Assembly: GCA_016721305.1 (NCBI GenBank)
Contig: JADKIH010000017.1
Span: 1 to 64,000, forward strand
Direction of reading: 5' to 3'
Length of the DNA stretch: 64,000 nucleotides
DNA from: Bacteroidota bacterium
Lineage (GTDB): Bacteria > Bacteroidota > Bacteroidia > AKYH767-A > 2013-40CM-41-45
The notes under the pieces are model-generated. The model saw nothing but the letters and a program-made list of their open reading frames with translations. It had not been told where the DNA came from and ran no database searches. Position numbers and translations under genes: made by a program. Positions 19,287 to 28,472 of this stretch are shown one piece after another; position 1 is the first letter of the stretch; each line of letters begins with the position of its first letter.

Positions 19287-19849
19287 TTGATGATTTCATG
19301 CAATGTCCGCACGTGCGACAACTGGAAAAATGTCGTAATGATTAACGACCAGCAGGTGATGGAAATAAACATGTAGAATATTATTTTTTTCTTATTCTTC
19401 TCTAATCGTGTCATGAAGAAAGTCCCGATCGGAATACTGAAAATCACCGGCGTCAAAGCAGCCAAACCCATTAGCCCGTACTTTTTCCAAATGCGAACCA
19501 TGCGACGTGTACGAGCCGAAAAGATTTTCTTTTGCGGTACCATACTCTCAACGTACTGATAGTGGATTTCCAGTAAAGCCGGTGTATCAGCCACAGGTGG
19601 CGAGAACATGGTATTACGACGACGCTTGCGCTTGAAAATGTAATCGCGCACTTTTTCATACATGTGGATGAGCCAGTCGCTCACATGCATGAATATCGTC
19701 ACTCCAATCATCCCACCCATAATCGCATACACATTCGTCTCTAGCCACGTGAAATCATACTTCTCATTCAAATAAGCAAACGAAGGCCCGAAGGCAAACT
19801 TCACGCTGCTGATGAGGATGAGGGTTAGGATTTTTAGGAAGGCTTCCAA
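19283..19849 (-). CDS. Small integral membrane protein
   Basis: 188 residues with three or four hydrophobic segments: ILTLILISSVKFAFGPSFAY, AIMGGMIGVTIFMHVSDWLI, MGLAALTPVIFSIPIGTFF and IIFYMFISITCWSLIITTFF. A basic cytoplasmic stretch (KRKRRRN) and a linker lie between the second and third. The KYGLMGLAALTP(V)..SIPIGT segment recalls the small multidrug export / SNARE-associated (DedA-like) groups, but I cannot assign it firmly. Its stop overlaps the start of the HAD gene by four bases, indicating one transcript. Confidence 0.75.
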   Translation of the reverse strand: MEAFLKILTLILISSVKFAFGPSFAYLNEKYDFTWLETNVYAIMGGMIGVTIFMHVSDWLIHMYEKVRDYIFKRKRRRNTMFSPPVADTPALLEIHYQYVESMVPQKKIFSARTRRMVRIWKKYGLMGLAALTPVIFSIPIGTFFMTRLEKNKKKIIFYMFISITCWSLIITTFFQLSHVRTLHEIIK

Positions 19850-19855
19850 TGGGGA

Positions 19856-20090
19856 GTAAGTAGTAAGTAGTAAGTAGTAAGTAGTAAGTAGTAAGTAGTA
19901 AGTTGACTCGGAGTTATAACTGGTTTGAGAAAATTTCTGAGGTAAAGAAAGGGGGGTGATTGAAAATACTGTTCGACTAAAATATTAGGCACTGAAATTC
20001 GGAATCAGTCAAGTTGTAAGTGTTAAACAGTTAATTGCAACTCAACAACAACAAGTCAACTTACGACTTACTACTTACAACTTACCGGTA
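19856..20090. repeat. TAAGTAG tandem words and facing inverted copy
   Basis: About six copies of the 7-base word AAGTAGT (19857-19902) lie just upstream of the membrane-protein start. The complementary words (ACTTACTACTTACAACTTAC, 20058-20085) lie just downstream of the upp stop. The spacer between them shows nothing else. The same words recur at 32870-32906 and 53568-53601, both starting at or close to a stop codon. Confidence 0.8.
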
Positions 20091-20094
20091 CTTC

Positions 20095-20742
20095 CTACAT
20101 CTTCGTTCCAAACGCCAAATCCCCCGCATCTCCCAATCCCGGAACGATGTACGACTGCGCTGTCAACTCTTCGTCGATAGCGGAGGCCCAGATGGTGACG
20201 TTCTCCGGTAAATTGCGTTTTACGTGCTCGATTCCGAGTGTACTTGCCAGTGCACAAACGATGTGTGTGTGCGATGGAATGCCGTGATCCATAAGAGCTT
20301 TGTACGTCATCACCATAGATGAACCGGTTGCTAACATCGGATCGCATAAAATAAGTACGCGGTCGGTAAGTGAAGGACTTCCTACATATTCGAGCTTAAT
20401 GTCGAATGTGCCGTCTTTATGATGTTTACGGTACGCGCTGATAAAGGCATTGTCGGCCCAGTCAAAGTAGTTCAGCAATCCGTAATGTAATGGTAAACCT
20501 GCACGAAGAATTGTTCCGATAATGGGCTGATCTCTCAGCACGGGAACGTTGGCAATGCCAAGCGGCGTTGTGACTTCCTGCTCTACAAATGTCATCGTCT
20601 TGCTAATCTCATAGGCGAAGATCTCTCCCAGTCTTTCTAAGTTCTTCCGGAAACGCATGCGGTCTCCCTGAATATTAACGTCACGTAATTCGGCAACAAA
20701 TTGGTTGACGATGGAATTGTTGAGGCTGAGATTGTGAACCAT
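20095..20742 (-). CDS. upp: Uracil phosphoribosyltransferase
   Basis: Salvages uracil: uracil + PRPP gives UMP + PPi, in the cytoplasm. 215 residues. The PRPP loop is DPMLATGSSM (about 132-141), the flexible N-terminal half has VPVLRDQPIIGTILRAGLPL, and the C-terminal uracil-binding end is YIVPGLGDAGDLAFGTKM, all matching UPRT. The frame is intact. A GNAT-type gene ends 11 bases upstream on the same strand, so co-transcription is possible. Confidence 0.96.
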   Translation of the reverse strand: MVHNLSLNNSIVNQFVAELRDVNIQGDRMRFRKNLERLGEIFAYEISKTMTFVEQEVTTPLGIANVPVLRDQPIIGTILRAGLPLHYGLLNYFDWADNAFISAYRKHHKDGTFDIKLEYVGSPSLTDRVLILCDPMLATGSSMVMTYKALMDHGIPSHTHIVCALASTLGIEHVKRNLPENVTIWASAIDEELTAQSYIVPGLGDAGDLAFGTKM

Positions 20743-20753
20743 ACTAGGAGTTA

Positions 20754-21675
20754 TTATTTAAAACGACGAATCAGTGGTGGTAAATTATTTTTTCGGATTT
20801 GTAAATATACAATTTCCTGCGAACCAAAACTGCGATAATAGCGGGCCAAATCATCGTCCATCGATCCTTCAAAATCGAGTACTTTATCGGATGGCGTCTG
20901 TCTTTCGATCATAGCATCAATCAGGAAGCTCATAGCGCCACTTTCTTTTGCTTCGCTATTCGCGCCGGAGAATAGAAATATCAGAGAATGAGCCGATTGC
21001 AGAAAAACAGCACCGGCAATTAACTCCCCTGCCGCATTTCGGATACTCGGAATCTCAACCGATTTTCTTTTTCGTCCCTCGGAAATGAGTCGCTCGAGCG
21101 CATGATAATCGTCAGTTTTCAAACCGACGCCTTCTTTGCCACGATTGTTTTTGAAGAGTTCGATCAGCTCCTGTACGTTTTCTTCGAACGACAAAACATG
21201 ATTCGCCTTCGCTGCTTTTTTCAAATTGCGGCGGAGGTTTTCACTATAGGAAGAATGAATTTTTTCAATCGTTGAATTGAAGGAAAGGTGATAAGTACGC
21301 TTACGAATGATCTCAAAACCGCTTTCGGCTTTTACTTTATTTCCTGTATTAAGCTGAATCTCGATCAATCGGTATTCTTTCGGAATGGCCGATAAAAATT
21401 CGTGCACAACATTCTCATCTGCTTTTTTACCTGAACAAAAAACACCGCACTGCTGAGTAAATGCGGGTTGATACAGATAGGAGAATCCGAATTTCTTTCT
21501 GCGTGTCAGAGGGAAAACAGCAGCGTAATCGCCGGCAACTAATAGCTTCCCAGTTTGGACACACAATGTCCAGATACCACGACAAAGCATATGTCAATCC
21601 ATCCGGCGACGACAACACGCATTGATCCCATTTTTGGAAATCGATTTCGTGATGTTTGAGTCGGCGGATTTGCAT
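20754..21675 (-). CDS. FemAB/BioF2-like acetyltransferase-fold protein, one frameshift
   Basis: Starts MQIRRLKHHEIDFQKWDQCV and reads to WEA, where an extra A near 21546 shifts the frame; it resumes as LVAGDYAAVFPLTRRKKFGF and runs to the stop, giving about 306 residues. The middle part (ESGFEIIRKRTYHLSF, SENLRRNLKKAAKAN, LIAGAVFLQSAHSLIFLFSG) follows the second GNAT-like domain of FemAB/BioF2-type proteins, which transfer acyl or aminoacyl groups to surface polymers. It sits near a deacetylase-like gene, so a cell-envelope role is plausible, but the substrate is unknown. The frameshift is probably an indel error. Confidence 0.7.
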
Positions 21676-21811
21676 GGTGGGTTTGATGTTTCGAAGATAG
21701 GGAATTCTCTTCTTTAGTTTGTAGTCTTTAGTCTGTAATCTTTATTTAGAGTTTTCTCAATCGCAGCTGTAATCCAAGTGGAGGAAGTGACAACAGACTT
21801 CAGATTAAAAA

Positions 21812-22443
21812 CTAAGAACTAAGAGCTAGCACGATGGTATGAATTTCCACACTCCCATCCGCCTTGGTGAAATTCACTTTCATGATTTCCGGCGAATGGA
21901 ATTGACTTGATTTCAAATTCTCAAGGATTGTTTTTAGCTCGTGAAAATAGAAGTATGTTCGGTCGCCTGTGCTTGCTGTCATAAAGCCTGATTTGTTGTA
22001 ATCGCCTTCTACGAAGCTCATATAGATTACTCCATTTTCTTGGAGTAAATTCCGGCAATCAAGAATCAGTTTTCGGTTTCTTCTTTACTTAAATATGGAA
22101 TACAGAAGCCGCAAATTATGGCATCAAACTTTTTTTCAATACGACTGATTTCCCGACTATCCATCACTTCAAAATGAGCTGAAGGATTGTTCTTTTGAGC
22201 AAGCTCAATCATCGCCGGTGCAATGTCGATTCCGGTGATACAGAAATCAGGTCTTTTTGATAAAATGTACTTCGTGATATTTCCCGGACCACAACCAATT
22301 TCAAGAACGCCGACATTTTTAACAGAAATCATTTCACAAAAGTGATCATACGTTTCATTGTAAATATCCAGATGCATGAACTTTTCTTCATACAGCTTGG
22401 CTAATTTATTCCACGTTTGGAATGTTTCTTTATCGTGAGTCAA
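21812..22443 (-). CDS. Class I SAM-dependent methyltransferase, one frameshift
   Basis: Methyltransferase of the ordinary small type. Motif I is GVLEIGCGPGNITKYI (about 44-60), then the acidic end of strand 2 in ITGIDIAPAMIELAQKN and DAIICGFCIPYLS (motif IV). One base is missing at about 22070, in an A run (GAAACCGAAAACTG): the first part ends ETEN and the frame resumes KLILDCRNLLQENGVIYMSF and runs to VLALSS. The joined length is about 211 residues, normal for the family. The substrate cannot be inferred. Confidence 0.8.
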
Positions 22444-22509
22444 GTGGCGAGAAATCTTTGGAGAAATTTATTTTTAGTATCCGGAAAACTAATTCTGCAT
22501 CAAAACAAT

Positions 22510-23814
22510 CTATCGGCTTGCAACTTTAACAACATCCTCATAAACATCCTTCCATCCTGCCCAGGGATGCATTTCGCTGATGGATTCATTGTGCCAGAGA
22601 GTCGTAAATGTTCCGTTAACGGCACGAACTTCTTTAATCAACGGCCCAACGTAACTCATTACTTCAGCGGGCTTGATTTTCATGTAATGACGAAGCGTGG
22701 CATCCATAACAGTAAATGGATGTATGCGAAGTCGCGTTGGTGTATCGCGATCTAAATCGTAAAAGTTGAAGTCGGAACAAATACCGGCGCGGAAACCGAT
22801 TTCTCCGGCAAATCCCATGGTGTAATCGTCGGTAATATCGCAGTCGATCAGATTACGATATGTCTGCGGAAAAGAAAGTCGCAGAAAGTGCTGACGACTT
22901 CGGGTGATATCTCGACGAATAATTTTTCGTAAACGCGTTTGCTCGATTCGTACTCTTTCAGGATTTTCATTCGATGCATAGCTCGGATGAATTCCGGTCG
23001 CGCAATAATCGGCAATTGTCTTGATCAGATTCTGAAAATTTCTTCTGTTGGGAGAAACGTTCTTATCGTTCTCTCCATAATTTCCGACGAGGAAAAAATA
23101 AATCGTTTCTAAATTGTAACGACGCTGAATGTCGAACAAATGCTCGTATGTATCGTAAGGATCTCTTTTTCTCTCGAGCAATACAGAAACTCTCTCTGCA
23201 ATTTTCCGAAAATCGAAACGGAAGAAGGAGCGACCTAATGCTCCGACCGTGCGCAGTAACCCTTTTTCACGATAGGCCCAGGCATTATCAACGTCGATCG
23301 TAGAAATGTATTTGTATGTGCTTTCCCGAAATTTCAAATCAGGAAAATTCTCTTTCAAAATTTCTTTTAATTTTTTCGCGTAAATATTTACAACGGGCTT
23401 ATGAAGAAATCCTTTTTGAAAAGCCAGGCTTTCTGATGCATCAAAACGATGATGTGAATCAGGAGTGAATGGCAGATACTCTTCGTAACGACTCACCATA
23501 TAAAATGAAGCCGCAAACGGATCGAATGATAAAACGTATTTCGGGTGAGTAGCAAAAAAAGCTTTTGTATCGTTCCAGTCGAATACGGAAATATCTTGTT
23601 GCTTTATTTTCTTCTCAAACAATAAACGGGAGGAGTAAAGAAATAATTCCTCGCCAAATGGTTTCTCTGAATAGTTAAGTTTCGGGCCTGTATAAAAAGT
23701 GAACTTCTCGACATCGTGCGTAAGCTCGTAATCGACACCGATCAGGTCGCCGATGATGAGCTCGATAATGTACCGAAGACGTGGAGTAGAAGTGGTGGTG
23801 TAAATGAGTAACAA
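22510..23814 (-). CDS. Polysaccharide deacetylase-like protein
   Basis: About 434 residues. No ATG lies near the N-terminus; a TTG at 23814 begins LLIYTTTSTPRLRYI, which looks like the true start. The longer frame (TTG at 23865) adds a poorly conserved-looking stretch. The C-terminal half carries a metal-site arrangement of the NodB/deacetylase kind: STIDVDNAW (about 170), a Tyr-rich FFLVGNYGENDKNVSP, and TGIHPSYAS (about 275) giving the His. Such enzymes remove N- or O-acetyl groups from surface polysaccharides, usually outside the cytoplasm, but I see no signal peptide here. Genes of this type often sit near acetyltransferase-fold genes, as here. Confidence 0.8.
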   Translation of the reverse strand: MLLIYTTTSTPRLRYIIELIIGDLIGVDYELTHDVEKFTFYTGPKLNYSEKPFGEELFLYSSRLLFEKKIKQQDISVFDWNDTKAFFATHPKYVLSFDPFAASFYMVSRYEEYLPFTPDSHHRFDASESLAFQKGFLHKPVVNIYAKKLKEILKENFPDLKFRESTYKYISTIDVDNAWAYREKGLLRTVGALGRSFFRFDFRKIAERVSVLLERKRDPYDTYEHLFDIQRRYNLETIYFFLVGNYGENDKNVSPNRRNFQNLIKTIADYCATGIHPSYASNENPERVRIEQTRLRKIIRRDITRSRQHFLRLSFPQTYRNLIDCDITDDYTMGFAGEIGFRAGICSDFNFYDLDRDTPTRLRIHPFTVMDATLRHYMKIKPAEVMSYVGPLIKEVRAVNGTFTTLWHNESISEMHPWAGWKDVYEDVVKVASR

Positions 23815-23895
23815 GGCCGTGCAGTTCGTTGATGAACGAAGATAAATGTATTCAATTGAATACAAAGTAGGATTATCTCGCTTTTGCCGGCAAAT

Positions 23896-24588
23896 TTATA
23901 ACAATCCTTCGTCTGCAAAACTGTAAAAACTGCCCTGAGTGATAATCAAATGATCAAGTACCATTATTTCCAGAACTTTACCGGCTTCGAATAGATTCCG
24001 AGTAAGCTGTATGTCGGATTGGGAAGGCTGATTATTCCCCGAAGGGTGATTGTGACAGAGTATGATCGACACGGCTTTCTGGTCGAGCGCAGCCTTGAAA
24101 ATCATCCTCGGATCTGCTACCGTTCCGCTCATTCCGCCTATGCTGATCTGTTGTTTATTGATCACACGATTGGCCCGATTGAGAAAGAGAATCCAAAATT
24201 CCTCGTGCAAAAGATCGCCCAGGAGTGGTTGGAAAATGTCCATCACATCCTGGCTCGAAGTAATTTTCTTCCGTTCCGTGTCGAGCGATTCTTTACGTCG
24301 CTTGCCCAATTCCAGCGCTGCCAGGATCGTTATCGCCTTCGTTGATCCGATACCCTTAAAACGGGAGAGCTCCTGCACATTCGTTCTGCTGAGCTTGTAG
24401 AGATTATTTTCATTCTCCTGCAAAATGCGCCGCGATAATTCAACCGCCGTTTCTTCGACATTCCCCGTTCCTATGAGAATGGCCAATAATTCAGCATCCG
24501 ACAGCGTATGCCTTCCTTTCAGCATGAACTTCTCTCTCGGACGATCTTCTTCTGCCCATGCCTTGATGGGAATACGTGGTGTTTGCAT
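23896..24588 (-). CDS. radC: RadC family JAB-domain protein
   Basis: 230 residues from ATG 24588 (MQTPRIPIKAWAEEDRPREK). An N-terminal helix-hairpin-helix region (SRFKGIGSTKAITILAALEL, about 70-90) is followed by the JAB/MPN domain with the JAMM zinc motif HNHPSGNNQPSQSD (about 179-192) and the upstream Glu-containing EEFWILFLN. The longer frame adds 18 residues before MQTP that do not look like RadC. The cellular role of RadC is unsettled; repair and recombination have been proposed. It is separate from neighbouring genes. Confidence 0.95.
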   Translation of the reverse strand: MQTPRIPIKAWAEEDRPREKFMLKGRHTLSDAELLAILIGTGNVEETAVELSRRILQENENNLYKLSRTNVQELSRFKGIGSTKAITILAALELGKRRKESLDTERKKITSSQDVMDIFQPLLGDLLHEEFWILFLNRANRVINKQQISIGGMSGTVADPRMIFKAALDQKAVSIILCHNHPSGNNQPSQSDIQLTRNLFEAGKVLEIMVLDHLIITQGSFYSFADEGLL

Positions 24589-24656
24589 CTGCCTTGTAAT
24601 TGAAACACAAAGTTCGCAAACCAAGGCCGGTCTTGCATCCAATAAATGCGGGAAAT

Positions 24657-24695
24657 CAATTAGCTGATTAGTGAATTAGCTAATTAGCTAATGAT
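24657..24695. repeat. GCTAATT word repeat, single arm
   Basis: AATTAGCTGATTAGTGAATT followed by AGCTAATTAGCTAATGA, the same word family as the inverted arms at 6884-7070. Here no facing arm is present; it lies in the spacer between radC and rpsT. Confidence 0.6.
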
Positions 24696-24737
24696 GCTTA
24701 CTCATGCTGTTCAAAAAAAGCCAAGTGGAGTGTCTCT

Positions 24738-24776
24738 GCGATTTCTGCCAATTTCTGCGCATTCTGCGGGAAACAA
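24738..24776. repeat. Reverse part copy of the CGCAGAAA element
   Basis: Its reverse complement reads TTTCCCGCAGAATGCGCAGA followed by AATTGGCAGAAATCGCAGA, closely matching the first half of the element at 7871. The CACGGAAA half is missing. Confidence 0.6.
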
Positions 24777-24788
24777 AAAAGTAGCGAC

Positions 24789-24820
24789 AAAAAAAAAGAG
24801 CCCCGCAGAGCTCTCTTTTT
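24789..24820 (-). terminator. Terminator of rpsT
   Basis: On the minus strand AGAGC and GCTCT form the stem around TCTGCGGG, followed by nine T. Confidence 0.8.
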
Positions 24821-24836
24821 CAATAATGAAAACCGA

Positions 24837-25091
24837 TTATTTTAAATGATTCACATGAATAGCCAACTCAGATTTTAAGTTAGCCGCTTTGTTTTTGTGA
24901 ATCACACTTTTCTTAGCAAGACGATCCAACATTGTAGCAAGCTTCGGCAATTGAGCGACAGCTTCTTTCTTATCAGTTACCGAACGGAATGTTTTGATTG
25001 CATTACGTACAGTTTTTGCCTGATAACGATTACGATCTTTTTTAGCTTCGTTGCTGCGGATACGCTTTTGTGACGATTTATGATTTGCCAT
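24837..25091 (-). CDS. rpsT: 30S ribosomal protein S20
   Basis: Primary 16S rRNA binder of the small subunit. 84 residues from ATG 25091, beginning MANHKSSQKRIRSNEAKK, with the family pattern SVTDKKEAVAQLPKLATMLD and GVIHKNKAA-like SVIHKNKAANLKSEL near the end. The longer frame upstream is promoter and leader sequence and is not coding. Monocistronic, with its own promoter and terminator. Confidence 0.96.
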   Translation of the reverse strand: MANHKSSQKRIRSNEAKKDRNRYQAKTVRNAIKTFRSVTDKKEAVAQLPKLATMLDRLAKKSVIHKNKAANLKSELAIHVNHLK

Positions 25092-25131
25092 TGTAATGTT
25101 GTTTCTAAGTGGCCCATTAATTTTGGGGATG

Positions 25132-25161
25132 CAAATATACAAACTGAGCCGGACAAAACAA
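25132..25161 (-). promoter_or_regulatory. Bacteroidota-type promoter of rpsT
   Basis: On the minus strand TTG (25161-25159), a 19-base spacer, then TATATTTG (25139-25132). The ATG follows about 40 bases later. Confidence 0.65.
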
Positions 25162-25291
25162 GGATTTGTGAATGTTTTTCCTGAAAAAATCATTTTTGTA
25201 AAATATTGAAATTCAATTAGCTAACAATCAAGGGGATTGGCATTATCCTCATTTGGGTGCAAATTATTACTACTTTTATCCCCTTCATTTT

Positions 25292-26491
25292 ATGGTAAAT
25301 CTTTCAAAAAACACCACTATCGGCGTCATCGGTGCCGGTACTATGGGAGCCGGAATAGCTCAGGTTTCCGCTTCGTCGGGGCATCCAACCGTCCTTTTTG
25401 ACGCAAATTCGGCTATGGTCGAAAAAGCCCGCACAAGCCTCAAAGCAACTTTCGCCAAACTTGTCGAAAAAGGAAAGTACTCGGCCGAACAAGCAGATGC
25501 TATTCTGGGTCGAATCGTTTTTGCGGACTCTCTCCAGGCGTTTTCATCGTGTGGACTCATCATCGAGGCCATCATCGAAAATCTTGGGATCAAAAAAGAA
25601 GTCTTCACTTCTCTCGAAAAAATAGTAAGCGACGATTGTATTCTCGCCACCAACACTTCTTCGTTGTCGGTAACTTCCATCGCCGCTGCCTGTCGTCTGC
25701 CTCAACGTATCATCGGAATCCATTTCTTCAATCCGGCTCCTCTGATGCCGCTCGTTGAAGTGATTCCGGGAATTGCAACGGCAGCTGATCGTTCTGCTTC
25801 CGTAAAAACTTTGCTTACCTCTTGGGGTAAGTCAGCCGTTACGGTAAAAGATACGCCGGGCTTTATCGTCAATCGTGTTGCTCGCTCTTATTATGGGGAG
25901 TCAATTCGGATCTACGAAGAAAGCTGGGAAGGTGTGCCGCAAGGAATCGACGGCTTCGCTACCATCGATCTCGCTCTTAAAACAGCAGGCGGATTTAAAA
26001 TGGGTCCGTTCGAATTAATGGACATGATCGGTAACGATATTAATTTCACCGTCACAGAAACCGTTTGGACGCAATTCTTTTACGATGCGCGTTTCAAACC
26101 TTCGCTCACTCAAGAGCGTTTGTTCGAAGCGGGACGTTTCGGGAAAAAATCCGGAGCCGGTTATTATGATTATTCGGCAAATGCCACCTCGCCAAAACCT
26201 TTAACGGATTCTTCTCTTCAACAAAAAATATTTCGTCGGGTAATTGCCATGCTCATCAATGAAGCTGTAGATGCGCTTTATCTGAATGTCGCTTCACGCG
26301 ATGATTTGGATCTGGCAATGATGAAAGGCGTAAATTATCCGAAAGGTCTCCTTCAGTGGTGCGATGAAATTGGAGCGAAAGAAATTCTCCAAACGCTGAC
26401 GGATCTTCACAACACATATTTGGAAGAAAGATATCGTCCTTCCGTTCTGCTCCGTAAAATGGCTGCTGAAGGCAAAAAATTCTATTCTTAA
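25292..26491 (+). CDS. paaH: 3-hydroxyacyl-CoA dehydrogenase (PaaH-like)
   Basis: NAD-dependent oxidation of 3-hydroxyacyl-CoA; in phenylacetate breakdown, 3-hydroxyadipyl-CoA to 3-oxoadipyl-CoA. 399 residues from ATG 25292. Rossmann motif GVIGAGTMGAGIAQ (about 10-23), catalytic Ser in ATNTSSLSVTS (about 118), His in GIHFFNPAPLMP (about 140) and Asn in MIGNDINFTV (about 245). After the usual ~285 residues there is a second 3HCDH C-terminal-type segment (about 300-395: RRVIAMLINEAVDALYLNVA). That layout is common in phenylacetate-type enzymes. It is followed by a HerA-like gene, paaI, paaJ and paaY in the same direction with short gaps, so one transcript is likely. A substrate other than the paa intermediate is possible. 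Confidence 0.88.
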   Translation: MVNLSKNTTIGVIGAGTMGAGIAQVSASSGHPTVLFDANSAMVEKARTSLKATFAKLVEKGKYSAEQADAILGRIVFADSLQAFSSCGLIIEAIIENLGIKKEVFTSLEKIVSDDCILATNTSSLSVTSIAAACRLPQRIIGIHFFNPAPLMPLVEVIPGIATAADRSASVKTLLTSWGKSAVTVKDTPGFIVNRVARSYYGESIRIYEESWEGVPQGIDGFATIDLALKTAGGFKMGPFELMDMIGNDINFTVTETVWTQFFYDARFKPSLTQERLFEAGRFGKKSGAGYYDYSANATSPKPLTDSSLQQKIFRRVIAMLINEAVDALYLNVASRDDLDLAMMKGVNYPKGLLQWCDEIGAKEILQTLTDLHNTYLEERYRPSVLLRKMAAEGKKFYS

Positions 26492-26506
26492 TCAACACAA
26501 TATATC

Positions 26507-28033
26507 ATGTCTTCATCCGAAGATTTTAAAAAAGCCATCGACGCCGGATTTAATTTCTCAGGCGATTCAATTCTCCTTGGAACGGCGATGTACGACAAGA
26601 CAGCCGTGGAAAAAACTCCGGTGCGTCTTCCGCTTTCCATGGTTAATCGTCATGGTTTAATTGCCGGCGCAACAGGAACCGGAAAAACAAAAACGATTCA
26701 GCATCTCGCCGAATCACTCTCTGCAAAGGGCGTGAGCGTTTTGCTTATGGATATAAAAGGCGATCTCAGTGGTATAGCTCGTCCGGGAACGGAAAATCCT
26801 AAAATCACTGAACGTATTCAGAAAATCGGTGCCGAATGGAAACCTACTCAGGTGCCGGTTGAGCTAATGTCTATCAGCAATGAAAAGGGTTTGCGTCTTC
26901 GTGCTACGGTTTCTGAATTCGGTCCCGTGCTGCTCTCGAAAATATTAGAGCTAAACGAAAATCAGCAAGGTGCTGTAACCATCGTTTTTAAATTCTGCGA
27001 CGATCATCAGATGCCGTTACTCGACATCAAAGATTTTCGCGAAGCGTTACGCTATGTGACGAGCGAAGGCAAAGCTCAAATAAAAGAATACGGATCTATC
27101 AGCCCGGCAACAAGCGGTGTGATCATGCGTAAGTTGCTTGAACTCGAACAACAAGGAGCCGATAATTTCTTCGGTGAAAAATCGTTCGAAGTAAATGATC
27201 TTCTTAGAAAAGATAATAATGGCTTTGGTTACATCAATGTGATTCGCTTGTGCGATATGCAGGATAAGCCGAAACTATTTTCCACTTTCATGCTTTGTCT
27301 GCTTGCCGAAGTGTATGCGAAATTCCCTGAGTTAGGCGATCGTGCACAACCAAAGCTAGCTATCTTCATCGACGAAGCGCATCTCATCTTCCGCGAAGCA
27401 ACAAAGGCTTTGATGGATCAGATGGAAACCGTCATCAAACTCATTCGCTCTAAAGGTGTCGGTGTTTATTTCTGCACTCAGATTCCCGGCGATATTCCTG
27501 ATAATATTCTTAGTCAGCTCGGATCTAAATTCCAGCATGCCATGCGTGCCTTCACGGCAAAAGATCGTACAAGTATTAAGCTGGTAGCGCAGAATTATCC
27601 GGAGACAGCTTTTTATAAGACCGAATCGCTTCTCACGGAAATGGGAATCGGCGAGGCTCTCGTTGCCGTGCTCGACGAAAAGGGTACCCCAGCACCGCTA
27701 GCTCATACATTGTTATTTCCTCCGACAACGCGAATGGATATTCTCACACCTGAAGAACAGGATCAAATTGTGAAGTCATCGTCCATTGCCGCTGCTTATA
27801 ATGAAGAAATTGATCGAATGAGTGCATATGAAATGCTCACGAAGAAAATTTCTGCTCCTGCATCAGAGGAAGAAGCTCCGTCAACTTCCAAAAAAACCGT
27901 CGTAAAGGAAGACGACGGAGGAATCGATATCGCAGGAACAATAAAGGCGGTCTCAAAAAATCCGATCGTAAAGCAAGTTGTTCGCGATTTCTCCCGCGGA
28001 CTGCTCGGAATGTTATTTGGTAAATCAAGATAA
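26507..28033 (+). CDS. HerA-like ATPase of the DUF853 type
   Basis: 508-residue hexameric-type P-loop ATPase. Walker A GATGTGKTKTI (about 53-62), Walker B LAIFIDEAHLIF (about 284-295), a sensor-like VYFCTQIPGDIP (about 325), and the C-terminal segment SKNPIVKQVVRDFSRGLLG that ends the family. Relatives are grouped with DNA-translocating HerA, but the function of this branch is not established. It starts 15 bases after paaH and ends 1 base before paaI, so it is embedded in the phenylacetate gene run; it has no obvious part in that pathway. Confidence 0.88.
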   Translation: MSSSEDFKKAIDAGFNFSGDSILLGTAMYDKTAVEKTPVRLPLSMVNRHGLIAGATGTGKTKTIQHLAESLSAKGVSVLLMDIKGDLSGIARPGTENPKITERIQKIGAEWKPTQVPVELMSISNEKGLRLRATVSEFGPVLLSKILELNENQQGAVTIVFKFCDDHQMPLLDIKDFREALRYVTSEGKAQIKEYGSISPATSGVIMRKLLELEQQGADNFFGEKSFEVNDLLRKDNNGFGYINVIRLCDMQDKPKLFSTFMLCLLAEVYAKFPELGDRAQPKLAIFIDEAHLIFREATKALMDQMETVIKLIRSKGVGVYFCTQIPGDIPDNILSQLGSKFQHAMRAFTAKDRTSIKLVAQNYPETAFYKTESLLTEMGIGEALVAVLDEKGTPAPLAHTLLFPPTTRMDILTPEEQDQIVKSSSIAAAYNEEIDRMSAYEMLTKKISAPASEEEAPSTSKKTVVKEDDGGIDIAGTIKAVSKNPIVKQVVRDFSRGLLGMLFGKSR

Positions 28034-28034
28034 A

Positions 28035-28457
28035 ATGTCAGAAGAAACCGTTGCCACGAAAGTGGTCGATAAAATGTACAATAACGACTGGTTCAGTCAG
28101 TGGCTCGGAATTGAACGAGTGCTTGTCGAGCCGGGTAAAAGCATTTTGCGAATGAAAATTCGAAAAGAAATGCTCAATGGTTTTGCTATCGCTCACGGTG
28201 GAATTACTTATTCGCTTGCCGATAGTGCTTTGGCATTTGCTTCAAACAGCCACGGACGAATGGCAGTGTCCATCGAAACAAGTATTTCACATACTCAGTC
28301 ATTGCGTGAAGGCGATGAAATTATAGCCGAAGCGGAAGAAATTTCCTGCACTGAAAAAATCGGCGTCTATTATATTACTATCAAAAAAGTCTCAGGAGAA
28401 AAAGTGGCATTGTTCAAAGGAACAGTCTACCGTACTTCTAAAAACTGGGATGTTTAA
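28035..28457 (+). CDS. paaI: PaaI-type hotdog thioesterase
   Basis: 140 residues from the ATG that directly follows the HerA stop (TAAAATG). Hotdog fold with FAIAHGGITYSLADSALAFA (about 50-70) containing the HGG motif and the catalytic Asp, then VSIETSISHTQSL. PaaI hydrolyses stalled ring-hydroxylated or other dead-end CoA thioesters and frees CoA during phenylacetate use. Its position directly ahead of paaJ supports this. Confidence 0.92.
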   Translation: MSEETVATKVVDKMYNNDWFSQWLGIERVLVEPGKSILRMKIRKEMLNGFAIAHGGITYSLADSALAFASNSHGRMAVSIETSISHTQSLREGDEIIAEAEEISCTEKIGVYYITIKKVSGEKVALFKGTVYRTSKNWDV

Positions 28458-28472
28458 TCAATTCGCAAACTT